From Typhlomys cinereus (Eukaryota > Chordata > Mammalia > Rodentia > Platacanthomyidae), in NCBI GenBank assembly GCA_023101885.1, contig JALPQD010000054.1, positions 1,476,893 to 1,540,892 on the forward strand: 64,000 nucleotides of DNA, written 5' to 3'. Both the position numbers and the translations under genes were made by a program. Position 1 is the stretch's first letter, and every line of letters begins with the position of its first letter. The notes under the pieces were generated by a model. That model searched no databases and was not told the origin of the DNA. It was given only the letters and a program-made list of their open reading frames with translations. This document shows positions 21,095 through 32,568 of the stretch, one piece after another.

Positions 21095-22350
21095 AAAGTG
21101 TAAGATTAGACCTAGGACTAATGCTAGGGCAAAGGTTATTGTTACATTTAGGAGTATAGCTATATCTTAGACTTCTGTTAGATTGAAAGTTATATCTAAG
21201 GTTAGGGCTAGGGATGTTGTTAAGGTTAGAGCTAAGGCACAGGGTTACTGAAAGGGGAAACACTTGGACATGATCCAGAGCTTCAATTAGGACTTGGATG
21301 ATGACTTCATCTAGGGCTATGAGAAGATCTAGGCTTTTGGTAAGATTTTAGCTATGTGTAAATTTAAGATTAAGACTAGGGTTAGGATTTGGGCAATGGA
21401 TAAAGCTATGGCTAAAATAAATAATCCATGTTAGAGACAAAGTATGATTAGAGATAAAGTATGATTAAGATTAGGGCTATAGCAAGGTTGTATTTAGAGG
21501 TATACTTAAGTTTAGGGCTAGACCATATTTGAGGGTTAAGATTAGGGCATTGGATTAGGCTGTATTCTGTATAAATAATCAATGAAGGTGTAGGGATTAT
21601 GTTAGGGCTGATTTAACCTTTAAGGTTAGGATAAGATTGGCACGAGGTTTAGGTTACATTTAAAACTACACCCAGAGTCAAAGTGAAGCTAGAGTTAAGG
21701 ATTATGATTAGGGTTTTGGGTAGGATTCTGGTTAAGCAGTAGAGTTGATCTAAATCTTGACATAGAATTATGGGAAGGGTTAGAGTTATGTTTACTATCA
21801 TGCCTAGGTCTTCATCTTGGGTCATATTTAGAACTGTGTATAGGATAAATGCTATGGCTAGGGTTAGAGTGATAATTATAAGTAGAACTAGAGTTAATAT
21901 ATAAAATCAGAGTAAGGCCCAGGCTAGTGTAAGAGGGTGGATTATGGTTATGGTTAGGTTTATTCATAAATATTTCCCTTAGATTAGATTTAGAGCTAGT
22001 TTTGAGTTAAAGCACAACTTTAGGGTTAGGATTAGGATTAGGGCAATGGATGTGGTTGTGGTAACACTGTAGACTTGAACAAGGTCTCAGGTTAATTTTA
22101 ATGTAATGGTTGTAGTTATTAAAAGTGACATGTTTAGAACTTGTTTTTGGATTAGATTAAGAGCAATATGAATGGTTAGTTCTAGGGCTAGAATGAGGAT
22201 AGAGTTATGACAGTGGAAAAGGGTATGGCTTGGATAAATAATTACTTAGTTGTAGGGTTTGTGTTAGGACAGTAATTATGATTAAGGTTGGGGTAAAGGC
22301 TATGTGTAAAGCTTGGTTTAGGATTAAAAGCATATTTAGGATTAAAGCGA
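21095..22350 (+). repeat. Degenerate TTAGGG-like repeat, copy B right part
   Basis: About 1.25 kb of gttagg, ctaggg, attagg and gctatg variants, poor in C. The first 250 bp align with copy A. Farther on there is a looser higher-order pattern: 'gggcaatggataaagctatg' near 21391, 'gggcattggattaggctgta' near 21546, 'gggcaatggatgtggttgtg' near 22051, with 'ataaataat' following in several. It may be a decayed interstitial telomeric tract or a decayed satellite. Confidence 0.7.
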
Positions 22351-22460
22351 GCTATATTACTCAGAGTTTCCTAGAACAATGGAACAGAATCAATGGAATG
22401 AATATATGTATACATATATATGAATTCATATATACTGGATTAATTTGTGAAATAGTCTTT
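22351..22460 (-). mobile_element. Antisense MaLR-type LTR 3' end
   Basis: Plus strand reads 'ctatattactcagagtttcc', 'tagaacaatggaacagaatc', then a TA-rich run. This is the reverse complement of the standard MLT1/MST LTR terminus ('gttctgtttctctagagaaccctgactaatacag'-like). The inner LTR body is too decayed to follow, but a purine-rich tract at 22540-22650 may be part of it. Confidence 0.5.
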
Positions 22461-23689
22461 AATATCATACACCATGCATGACAAATAAATAAATATATTA
22501 TTAAAAATAAAGAGAAAGCAGAAGAACTAGTTTCTGATGGCAACAGAAGTAAAGATTAACTTGCCAGCAGAGGGAGAGAGGAAAAGAGAGTGGGGAGAGA
22601 AAGGAAGGGGAGAGGGGAACGAGGAGAGGAAGACAGAAGGTAGAAGGAACGATAATACCTTTCTTCTTGTCCACATCCTTTCATCTGGTTGTTTACTAGA
22701 ACCACTGTGCTATGTCTTCATGTACATATAGGATTTACGGCTTAATTTATGGTTTAAAAGTCATATGTCAAAGTCTCAAATCTTGGTATTTTGCATTTTT
22801 ATTTTAATTTGAAGTAGGATTATTATAGATAGACTCCTTTAGATAAGAGTTAGTGACAGTCCTAATCCAATACGACTAAAGTCTTCATAAAATGGAGAAA
22901 ATATACAAAAATACAGACATGAGAATGCATGCAGAAAAGACAGAAAGAAAGTTGAAGTCCATGAAGACTACCCAAATGATAACAAAGGCAGCAGAGATTC
23001 GAGTTACGCATCTTCCAGTGACTGAGTTAAAGATTGTTGAAACTCTCTGGAAGCAAAGACAAGATGAAGAAGGTTTTAGTTTGGAGTTTTCAGGAAGAAT
23101 ATCTGCTTCTTCAGATGTCTTTTTTTAGGAGAAAGCAGGACAACAACATTGTAGATAAAAGATAGTATTCTATATTACAACTCCATTTGAGAGAAAGGTC
23201 AAGATGGAGATTGTACACTGAATAGATTTAACAGGTGTAATTAGAGAAGCATCTTTCATATGACAACATTGCAGCTATTTTTGCATACTTTAGGTATAGC
23301 TTTTTCCCAAGATCTTTTAGGCTTGTCTAATTTCAATCATACCTTGATAGAGTGGCTTTCCTTAATCCTTCCATACATGATTCTAATGGTTATTTGCGTG
23401 CTTGCATAATTTCTTAGAGTACTGTGACAGTCAGAAACAGGAATTATTGGGTTTTAGACTCATTAATTGACTAAGGAGAACAGATGGATCTCTGAAAATC
23501 TTCAAATGAGGATTAACACAACATTGAAAACTATAAGAATACCAACACTTCATTTCCAAATTTTAGCGATTGTCACTTTGTCGTGACACATTTTCCAGAA
23601 TCTGTATTTATAGAAAGGGTCGTGCGCACAGGCAAGAGCTCTGCTTCTCTGACTCCCTGTCAGTGAGGTAAACTCAGTTTGGTTTCACT
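22461..23689. other. Unrecognised DNA with a purine-rich tract
   Basis: GA/GGA-rich sequence at about 22565-22650, otherwise AT-rich. The 78-codon plus-strand frame at 22892-23128 has no recognisable family. Confidence 0.4.
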
Positions 23690-24020
23690 CTACCAGGCTG
23701 CCATGAAAAGCAGAGGCCAGCATCTAAAATGACGGAAATCTATTTCCTCATAGCTGTGCAGGTAGAAACTCAAGGTCAAGGTATCAGTATATTTCTTTAT
23801 TTTTTTCCTGAAGCTTTGCTGTGTCATCACATGGCCTATACTTTGTGTACTTTAACCTCTGACGTTACTTCTAATAAATCTACCAATCTGGCTTGATTAG
23901 AATATTTTACCTTTAGCTCATATATATTTGCTTTGGAGATTCTGTGTCCCAACAATCACATGGGAGTTAGGACATCTGAATGTATATTTTGAGGAATACT
24001 CAATGCAGTTCTTTCAAACA
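23690..24020 (-). mobile_element. Ancient antisense eutherian LTR (MaLR-like)
   Basis: Plus strand shows 'aggctgccatgaaaa', 'acggaaatctatttcctcat', 'agctgtgcaggtagaaactc', 'aaggtcaaggtatcag', 'catcacatggcc' and later 'ttaggacatctgaatgtata'. This series of landmarks is typical of an old LTR shared across placental mammals. It is strongly diverged. The sense counterpart of the same kind of element is at 30815-31277. Confidence 0.55.
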
Positions 24021-26227
24021 GTCTTTTGGTGTCCCGTGGACTGGATTTTAGTCACATGCATAATCCTAGTGTTTGGCAAGACAAATGAAAATTCCACATT
24101 CAAGTTACTATAAGCAACATTGATCCCTTGCATTGGGAATTTAAGGACACAACAGTTTTGCACTCAAAAGTATTTTATATTTAAAAACAATGGAATTTAA
24201 TTTATAAGACAAAAGGGGTGATTCTGTACCAGCATTAATCTGTGACACACAGGCTCAAATACTTGTAAATATTGTTCCTAACTCTCTTTAGTTCATATAA
24301 ATAAATATGTGTGTATATGTGTGCATATTTGCCTTACTGTCAACTATTCACCATAATCCATTTTTCTTGAGTTTGTCATGTTTTTTATTACATTAATTCC
24401 TTAGCATTGCTTCTTCTAACAGGGATCATGTTCTCTTTATCTTCTCATAGCTCATTATTCCTGTATCTTATGTATTAGCTTACATGACATATAGTAAGAA
24501 AAGCTTCAGCTTTTGTACAACAGGCCTATAGTCTTTTATTTTTTAAACATTATTATACTTGTGTTTTAGACAGTGTTAATATTGTCCATCATACTAAATC
24601 TCAAAATGGTCAATGACTAGAGTATCCTGAATTGTCTCATTTATTTCTCCAATATACAGTCACTAATCAAATAATGCAAATATTAGTTGATTTATTTAAT
24701 GCAAGAGAGACCTATGATGTGGACTATGAGCATTTGAATACGGTTCACTCTATGATGTGAGTCATGGAAGACAGGAAGCAATGGGTATTTCCAGACAATG
24801 CAGAGGATTCCCTCTGAAAACAGTGAGACATGGAAGTATTTTTGACAAAGGTAGCCTACAGAAGATCATAAAGAAGCATCTTTTAGGAGTCTACACCTAT
24901 CCAATACTCAAATTTAGTAAATAACAGGATGTAATCAGTCATTTAATATAAAGTAGATAAATGATTTTACTAAATTCGCTACTTTTTCTTTCCTTAATAT
25001 TTTAGGAAACATGCAAATAATGGCATGTTTAATATGAACTCTCAGGGTTTTCAATTAACTGTGAATTTTATGACATCTAATTTAAACTATATATTGCAAT
25101 CAAAATGCAATATGCATTTTGCAATATGCAATATGCAATCAAAAGCCTCAATGTGATATGTTAATATATCTGTGAAAATAGGTAGCATTTCACAAAAGCT
25201 TTCTTCAGCATATCAAATTCTGATTTTCAAAATGTAAAGACATCATATATATCATCAGTAAAATAATAAAACATTCATAATAATGTACTATCACCCAAGT
25301 AGTGTTGCTTTCTTATATTAAAGTAAGTACTCTAAATATTCTGCCTTTAACTTAGTGATTTCTAAAAGATCTCTAAGAGAATATTTTCTTGACTTAAACT
25401 TTAATTTCCAGCTACTTCATAGAAAGAAAAGTTTTTTTTCTTTTCTTTTCTGAGTTGTCAAAGATCTAGGAAAGGCTGTTTTTCAATGATTTCTTCGGCA
25501 AGGGCTTACAAGTCATTTTATTCACAGGGACCTCAAAGACTGTTCATCACCAAAGGTTTCCAGCCAGATTTTATGGCTTCCATGATCTTTAACTCTTGTC
25601 AGAGTAGCTTAAAATGTTGAAAGAAGGTGAGATGAAGCAGGGGAGACGGATAGTGTGAGGGGGGTAAAGAGCACAAGGAGCAGAGCTATCGCAAGGAAGT
25701 AAATGGCTCTGGAAAAATGTGGGGGAAATTTATGTAGGGCCTTGCGAACTTTTACCTCAATTCTTACCATGAGAAAGAGAGCTCAGCCAGCATGCTCCCT
25801 TTGGGGCTTTCAATCTACAGGCAGCATGTTTTATAAGTGTAATTTATAAGTCACAACTGCAGTTTTGTTTGTTATCACAAAGACACATTTTTAACAATAA
25901 AGAAAAACAAGAATAAAAAGATGTGCTTTGGACCTGATGGGTTTTCTGCTTTGGATGTTTGTAAAATGTTTAAATTTGTTAAGAAACTATTCTATGTCTA
26001 AAAGAAAAAAAAATTACAGAAGGCTTTTTTGTTTTGTTTTGTTTTGAGAAATTCCTAGGTGAGGCCAAACTTCAACATTTTTTAGGGAAATATGAGGAGG
26101 TTCTTTGTGTACATGGTAAATGTCCTGTTACTGATAAAAGTTTGGTTGAACAGTATTACAAGTACAGGTATCATCTTTCCTTATGTAATTTGCTAGTTAG
26201 CCCTTCCAAGAGTAAAGGCTAACTATG
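24021..26227. other. AT-rich stretch, no gene recognised
   Basis: No gene or clear repeat. A short imperfect palindromic cluster built from 'gcaatatgca' units lies at 25093-25142. The region 25640-25810 is GA-rich and might be an ancient repeat, but I cannot name one. Confidence 0.4.
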
Positions 26228-26251
26228 GTGCGCGCGTGCAAGTGTGCGTGC

Positions 26252-26288
<37 letters not shown>
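26228..26288. repeat. (CG/GT)n then (GT)n microsatellite
   Basis: Begins with alternating CG and GTGC units and continues as a pure GT run. Alternating purine-pyrimidine sequence of this kind can adopt Z-DNA. Confidence 0.95.
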
Positions 26289-26289
<1 letters not shown>

Positions 26290-26780
26290 TGTGCAATAGC
26301 CATAAAGAGGAAACTATACATAAACTTGCTTGAGACTTGAAGTTGCTGATCTTCCCCCTGAGGTATTGCTGAGGTCCCAGGAGAAATGAGGTACACAGTG
26401 CTAGGTGCCATTTGAACAGCTCAGATAGAATAATCTAGGATTGGGAAATGAATTGATCATTATTGCTGTTTGGCTGTCTATGTGATGGAGGTTTTGTTCA
26501 TACATGAAATAAATCCTGATACGAGGGATCATTAAGAAACGAATGTGAGAAGTTAAACTGTTCACCAAAATTTGGGGAGTACTATAGTGCTCTTGGGACA
26601 CCTGACTTAATGAGGGGTGAGGAGGATGGAAATTTCAGATGAATCAGAATTTCAATGAGGTCTCCAAAGTTTATTGTAGATCACAATTGAATTTAAGCAT
26701 CTGATTTTGTGTGTGGTTATTATTATTTATTAGCTTACCAAAAATTATATACTCATATATCTCAGGGATAAATGATAAGG

Positions 26781-26827
<47 letters not shown>

Positions 26828-27748
26828 CCCTCTCTCTCTTCATTTATCTCAATAATAATGTAGTTGGCTACAGAAATATCCAATTTAAACCTGAAGGGGT
26901 GTTCAAAGCACACAGCTGGAACTTTTGGAGGCTGTTATGTTACCTCCTTGTGCTCTGAACATGGACTCTCAGGAGAAGAACTGGAACACATTGCTGTTCT
27001 CATGATGACCTTTCATTATAAGCGAAGTTTAATTGCATGCCAAAAATATGCTTTCCTGAGATTTGTTATTCTGAAGAACTTGTTTTTACCATACAATTTC
27101 ATCAATATAATTCTATAGACATTTGCATTATAAACCTGTTTATAATGATGGCTGCTGTTTCTTTGTACACCACTCAATAAGCACTGTAGTTGACAGAATG
27201 AGTTAGAATTATTTCAACAATGTAACTTCTCTGTAGTCTTCCCCTTTATAGGTTCTAGCAAGACCCTGAGTATTTTGTTTATGAGATTGATCTTCTAAGA
27301 ACTGTTCAATGCAAGAGAAAGTTTAAGGACAGATTGTGCAATTGTCTCTCTGTTTAACTGAATCTTTTCTATAATGGTTTAATAAGTGGTTTCCAATACC
27401 ACATTGTCAGGGATATCATTGCCTTTGAGGAAATATATTCAGCCCAGGAATGACACTGAATATTATGCATTGACCCCCTATCTGTCTCTTTGGACATCAA
27501 CCTATTTGTTTTATTGCCTAGGATCTTGAAAAGGCATTTTAAGGTTATTAAAATGACCTATCATGACCCATTCAATTTTCAAAAACCCATATATATACAT
27601 ACTTTTTCTGGTCAATTTAGTTTCATTTATTGAAAGCTTGGTATAGACAGACAAGACTATGCAGCAGTAAAACTGCTTTTGTCCCACTGTACCTCTTGTA
27701 ATTATTGTTTGATAAGAATGCAGTGTGATGAAAGTATATTTAGAAACA
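26289..27748. other. No gene recognised; contains the CT microsatellite
   Basis: Apart from the (CT)n run at 26784-26840, this holds AT-rich DNA with short frames of no recognisable family. It runs up to the target site of L1 copy 3. Confidence 0.45.
26784..26840. repeat. (CT)n microsatellite
   Basis: Nearly pure CT run with one interruption near 26821-26828. Confidence 0.95.
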
Positions 27749-27764
27749 TCTGGGAAGAATAAGT

Positions 27765-29283
27765 GTTTTTTTTTGATTTTTTTTATTAAAAATTTAATTA
27801 TACATTTAAAATTTTTTTTACCAGTTCCCTCCCTCCCCCCTCCTCCCCCTGAACCCCCTCCTCCCCTTCCTCTCCCTCCCCATCCCCCAGTGCCTCCCCC
27901 CCAATTCCCAGAGAGTCCTTTATTGTGTACGCCTAACTCTCCACTGGGTCCTCCTCTCCGATGACATATGAGGACCCAGTGGCATTTCCATAAGCCCTTT
28001 CTCTTGTTACCCTTAAGCATAGGATCACTACTATGGCTGTCAATACCTTGCCTCCAGGGATCTCGGTGCCCTTAACAGATGCTAGACTTTATGAGGGCAA
28101 CAGTGCACTGGACATTGTGCAGGGCATGCAAAGTCCCATTATGATTGCTTTGGCCCCAACTATTGTTGAGAATCTTGCAAATCATTGCTCCTCCCATTCT
28201 TTTGCTCTTACAATCTTACTGCCCCCTCTTGCGCAAATGTCCCAGAGCTCCAGGATGGGGGGAGATTAGGCTGGCCTTGTTCTATGTGATTGATATAGAG
28301 TCTCTGAAGTTTTGGATTGTGGTTTGTTGACTTTCTTTTGCAGTTTTTCTGCTCCTGCAATGCCCTTCACTCCATCCTGCTGGGCACTGTATGTCACCCC
28401 CTGGCCAGAGACAAAAAGCTGTTAAACTGGAGTCTTGTTATAATAGCACATTCAAGGGTAGATGTAATAAGAGTAGGAAACCTCAGTGAGGGAGGGGTCC
28501 ATCACCCATTTGCAAAATGATTACTTTTTATCTGCTAGACTATATGCCCTTCCCTTCTGGTGAGATCAGGAAAGAACGTCTGTGAACTTAACCAGGTTTC
28601 TCATTACTTACTTGCAGACCTTGATGGCGGCCTATTTTCTCTGCTGTAACATGATCTCCTCTCTCCTTGTTTCTGGTGTGGCCCTCCTACCCCATCTCTC
28701 TTGTTCATAATCCTTGCAATTACTGTGTTACATAGGTTTACTTTTGAGTGTCTCAATGTGGGCTGGGTGAGTTTGGTACCTATTAGGGAGTACATATGGC
28801 GCTTAATTTTCTGGGTTTGGGATACTTCACTTAATATAATTGTTTCTAATGACAACCATTTCCCAGCAAATTCCAGTAATTCATCATTTTTGATGGCTGA
28901 GTACATCCATTGTATAGATGTACCACAGTTTCCTTATCCACTCGTCAACTGTTGGACATTTAGGTTGATTCCATGACTTTGCTGTTGTAAACAGTGCCGC
29001 TATGAACATGGTCGAGCTTGTGTTATCGAGGCAAACTTCTGCTGCATGGGGGGTTATTTCCAAAAGTGGGATAGCAGGGTCATATGGCATTTCAATATTT
29101 AATTTCTTTAAGAATCTCCAGAGGGCTGGCCAGAGTGGCTGTATGAGCCTGCATTCCCACCAACAATGTAGGAGAGTTCTCCTCTCTCCACATCCTCTCC
29201 AGCATTTGTCGTTGTTTGTATTGTGGATTTTTGCCATCCTGACCGGGGTGAGATGATATCTCAGGGAAGTTTTGATTTGCATT
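27765..29283 (-). mobile_element. 5'-truncated LINE-1 copy 3, minus strand
   Basis: A 1.5-kb L1 3' part bounded by perfect 16-bp duplications, tctgggaagaataagt (27749-27764 and 29284-29299). The plus strand opens with T-rich sequence (complement of the A-tail), then a C-rich tract at about 27822-27905 (complement of the purine tract), the 3' UTR, and the end of ORF2. The perfect duplication and good preservation suggest a fairly recent insertion. Truncation is within the ORF2 C-terminus. Confidence 0.93.
28790..29283 (-). pseudogene. L1 ORF2 C-terminal remnant (copy 3)
   Basis: The minus-strand frame 28884-29282 reads [20 protein letters not shown], then the Cys-rich motif [18 protein letters not shown] and [20 protein letters not shown] frameshift near 28900 moves the end into another frame. 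The normal ORF2 stop (ggttcctag in the copy at 59660) is lost through a small deletion, so that frame reads on into the 3' UTR. Confidence 0.88.
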
Positions 29284-29299
29284 TCTGGGAAGAATAAGT

Positions 29300-30194
29300 T
29301 GAAGGACTTTCATTACTCTTCATTTTTGTCAAATTTTGATCCCTTTGTATAAAGAAATCTGTCAACCTATTTTTGATAAAATTTCAACCAATTCTCTGCA
29401 TTTGACCTCATCACCTATAAGGGAAAGGTATGCTTGAAGGTGCTCTTAGGATGTCATAAAATTAAGATTTGGTGACTGTAATTAATTTGGTTTTACTGAA
29501 TTCAAGACATTAACTGTTGCTGAAACATAAGAACAAATGGATCCAATGTCAGCATGATCAGGATCTCTAGGCTTTCTCTTGAACCCATCTCTCCCCTCCT
29601 TCGCCTTGCTTTGCTTTTCTCTGGCTCCTTGTATCTCTCCAGTTTATCTTATGAACCAGGAAATTGTTTTGAAAAGTATAGTAATAGTCAGTACATTAGG
29701 TTTTGTGAACCATGTATATTCTGCTCTAATTACCTACCTTAGTTCTGTGGCATAGGCTTCAACATGGAAAATGTACTGCTGAATGACAAGTGCAGTTTTG
29801 ATTGAAGAGACCTTATGAGCAAGAGAAGTTAATCTTGCATGCTTCTTATTGTATATGAGATATTTCCATTCCCTAGGTGAAACAACTTATTTCATAATAG
29901 ATTGTTAAACCTGGAATACTTATAGATATGGTTTTAGGTCAGATGGAAGTACAAGAATCTCCATCTCAAAGAAAAAATAGTCCCTATTCCTGACTAAAAT
30001 GTTTACAGGATTTAGTATACAAAGATGCAAAGACATGCATGAATGGCTTCACTTATGACAAGCAAATAGAAAAGGATGGATGCATACTGGTTTGATAGGA
30101 CTGGAGGGGTTAATTTCCATCCAATGGAAATTCTCAAAAATTTAAATTATAGTGTCCAGATTAAGAGATATCTCTAGCAGGAGAGACAATTCTT
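29300..30194. other. No gene or repeat recognised
   Basis: Ordinary AT-rich DNA between L1 copy 3 and the LTR-like segment at 30195. Short frames only. Confidence 0.45.
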
Positions 30195-30535
30195 AGGGAG
30201 TGTTTGAGTTTATATGTTGTTGCTACTATAAATAATTGATCCAAATGAACTTCGGAAAAAAAGGTTCTTTTTTTTTTTTTTACTCACAACTTGTAGGTTA
30301 CAGTTACAGTCCATCATTGAAGGAAAATCTTTCCAGTAGGAGCCAAACAGGACAGGCTATTCCACATGCAAATTTAAGGGCAGGTGGAATGAACCAATAC
30401 ATGCCAGTCACCTTGCCAGTGCTTAAATAGCTCTCTTCTTTACCTGAGCAAGGACCTCCACTACGGATTGCATCTTCATACATCAAAAATTATTCAAGAC
30501 AATGTCCGACAGGTCTGTCTAGGGTTTTATCTCCT
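30195..30535 (-). mobile_element. Rodent LTR-like repeat fragment
   Basis: Plus strand has 'tgttgctactataaata', a T-rich run after 'ggaaaaaaaggttc', 'actcacaacttgtaggttac' and 'agtccatcattgaagga'. This is the order of a common rodent interspersed repeat whose reverse complement ends in 'gtgtcaacttgac'. Ends and target duplication are not identified. Confidence 0.5.
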
Positions 30536-30814
30536 AAGTGTGAAGTAGATAACAGAAACTTTTACAAGGAGGCATAAAGAAAAAATTTAGTTTCAGATTA
30601 TGAATAGATCTGAAAATATTCCTAAATTAAAAGGAAATATTAAAAATACTTAAAACAGTTTGACATTGAACCAGAGAAATCATACCTGTAATTTTTAAGA
30701 TTTGGGAGTATAGGTTGAGAGGTAGAGTATGCTGAAGGTAAGACCAAAGCAGAAAGTAGTTCACAACAGTGGCCTCTCCATGTTTTGATTAGAATTTGGA
30801 CTTTCTCCAGACTC

Positions 30815-30984
30815 ATAATGATTATGAGCTGAATTATATTTTCCCAGATGTTGAACTCTTCATTTCCCCTATATCTGAATGTGACCTTCTTGGGTACAGA
30901 GATATTTACATGTAATTGACATAATATGAAACCATTATGGTTTAGTCTAATGCCACATGAATGGGGGCATATGAAAACAAAAAT

Positions 30985-31058
<74 letters not shown>

Positions 31059-31277
31059 CTTTGCAAAGACACAGACAACCATTCTCAAGTCAAGTAATGC
31101 CTGACAACCTGACTACTAGAAGCTCAGAGATAGTCATGGAACACATCACTCTGAAATGGAATCCATCCAATGACATTTTGTTCTGCCTTCAGGCTTTCTG
31201 AGTTTGAAGCCAAAAGTTTCTGTTGTTTAAGCCACCCAGTGATGAAACTGTTACAGTACTCAGTGAAACTAATAGAC
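30815..31277 (+). mobile_element. Ancient eutherian LTR with GA expansion
   Basis: Sense landmarks in order: 'gagctgaattatattttccc', 'ctgaatgtgaccttcttggg', a GA-rich middle, then 'ttctgttgtttaagccaccc' and a terminal 'aaactaata.a'. This is a well-known LTR shape in placental mammals (MaLR-like). The middle has been replaced or enlarged by a 72-bp GA microsatellite. Confidence 0.65.
30985..31056. repeat. (GA)n microsatellite inside LTR
   Basis: About 72 bp of nearly pure GA within the LTR at 30815-31277. It probably expanded from the LTR's own purine-rich 'cacagagacagacac'-like region. Confidence 0.95.
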
Positions 31278-32135
31278 CACATCAGAAGGCACTAGTTCTT
31301 AAATTTTTGTGCACTGATATTGTCACTGAGAAAACTGCTATCAAGTTCCAAATGAAGTTATAGGCAGGCATTTGAGATCCTTAAAATTGGAGAACAAGTG
31401 ACTTTGTACCAAGAAGATGGACAAGTATCAGAGCAACAGATTGTGGAGTTCAAAAGTGTTCACTTCAGTATTTCTGCCCATTAAAATTTTCTGACTTCAC
31501 TGGAAGCAAAAACAGTGTTGCTCTCAAGCTATGTCTCAAATTGAAAGCACAGCCTACTATTAATTCCCAATTGATGAAAAACTGAACTATTACACTCTTC
31601 AGGATTTGTTTGTTGTTATTACCACTATATTGCTTTATTTTCTGGTGATTTGTTTTTTGCTGTGCAACAGTTCTATCTTAATTTTGTTAAAAGATAAGAA
31701 TCGTAGACTTCAGAGCTATGAAGAAAGATTTAAAACAACACTTGTCATAAGCACTCAGTGTGAATGTCAACTTTTTCAATGAGCCTGTCTTTCTGTGTAG
31801 CATGCCCTGGCTTTATTTTCTAGCAACTTGTTTTGACTTTAGTTCTAAGTACTAGGATTCTGTTTACATAAAAACTGCCAATTTCAATTCATTAATAAAT
31901 AATTCAACATAACTGCTGTATTTTATCTACATAGCAGTGATCATATAATATATTTAGAAACAGAAATATTAAAATCATAGTTTGAACTATCTCCAAATAA
32001 GTTTATTCATGAAACACAAATGCACTCAATGATAAACAATAGTTTTACAACATTATGCAATGCATCTTAATAAATTATTTTTATTTTTGTAAATAACTCT
32101 ATTTAATATACTAGTTATGTGTGGATAAATAGCAT
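31278..32135. other. No gene or repeat recognised
   Basis: AT-rich DNA with no clear family. The short minus-strand frame at 32053-32382 belongs mostly to the LTR that follows and is not a gene. Confidence 0.45.
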
Positions 32136-32563
32136 TGTCACAGTTAGGCACAGGTGTCAACTTGACAGTTGAAAGTCTGAGCTCTGGGCACATTTGTAGA
32201 GAATTAATGGTTGAGTTAGGCCCAGAGCAAATCTGCAGGAGATTGTTTCCTAGCTGATGGGGAAGGCCCAGCCTGTGGTGGGTGGCACTAAGCCCTGGAA
32301 TAAATGCAGACAGCTGGTTGAAGAGAGTTGGCATCCTTGTGTACACTTGGCCAGACATGTTGGTCTGGTGAGTAAGGATCATCCCTATCTCAGCTATTAC
32401 TTAGAGATAGTGTGGCCAGTTTCCTCAGCCCTGATGTTGGTGCGTGCTCTCCTGTCAAGCTAGATTGAGAACTGTAACCAGAAATTGTAAGAGAGAATAA
32501 ACCCTTGTTCCCTTAAGCCGTTTGATAGTCATTTATCAGCAACCCTGCAGGTAAACTGCAACA
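32136..32563 (+). mobile_element. Solo LTR, MaLR-like, with perfect 5-bp duplication
   Basis: 428 bp, starting TGTCACAGTTA and ending CTGCAACA, flanked by AGCAT on both sides (32131-32135 and 32564-32568). It aligns end to end with the LTR at 4650-5075, including 'gctgatggggaaggcccagc' and 'cacttggccagacatg'. AATAAA lies at 32496-32501. No internal region adjoins it. Confidence 0.87.
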
Positions 32564-32568
32564 AGCAT

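Noticed and set aside
25093..25142. Cluster of 'gcaatatgca' palindromic units as a possible CRISPR-like or regulatory array
   Set aside because: Only a few short irregular units without spacers; simple AT-rich repetition explains it.
25640..25830. Possible ancient mammalian repeat ('tgtagggccttgcgaact')
   Set aside because: Faintly resembles an old dispersed repeat, but I could not place it in a family or define ends.
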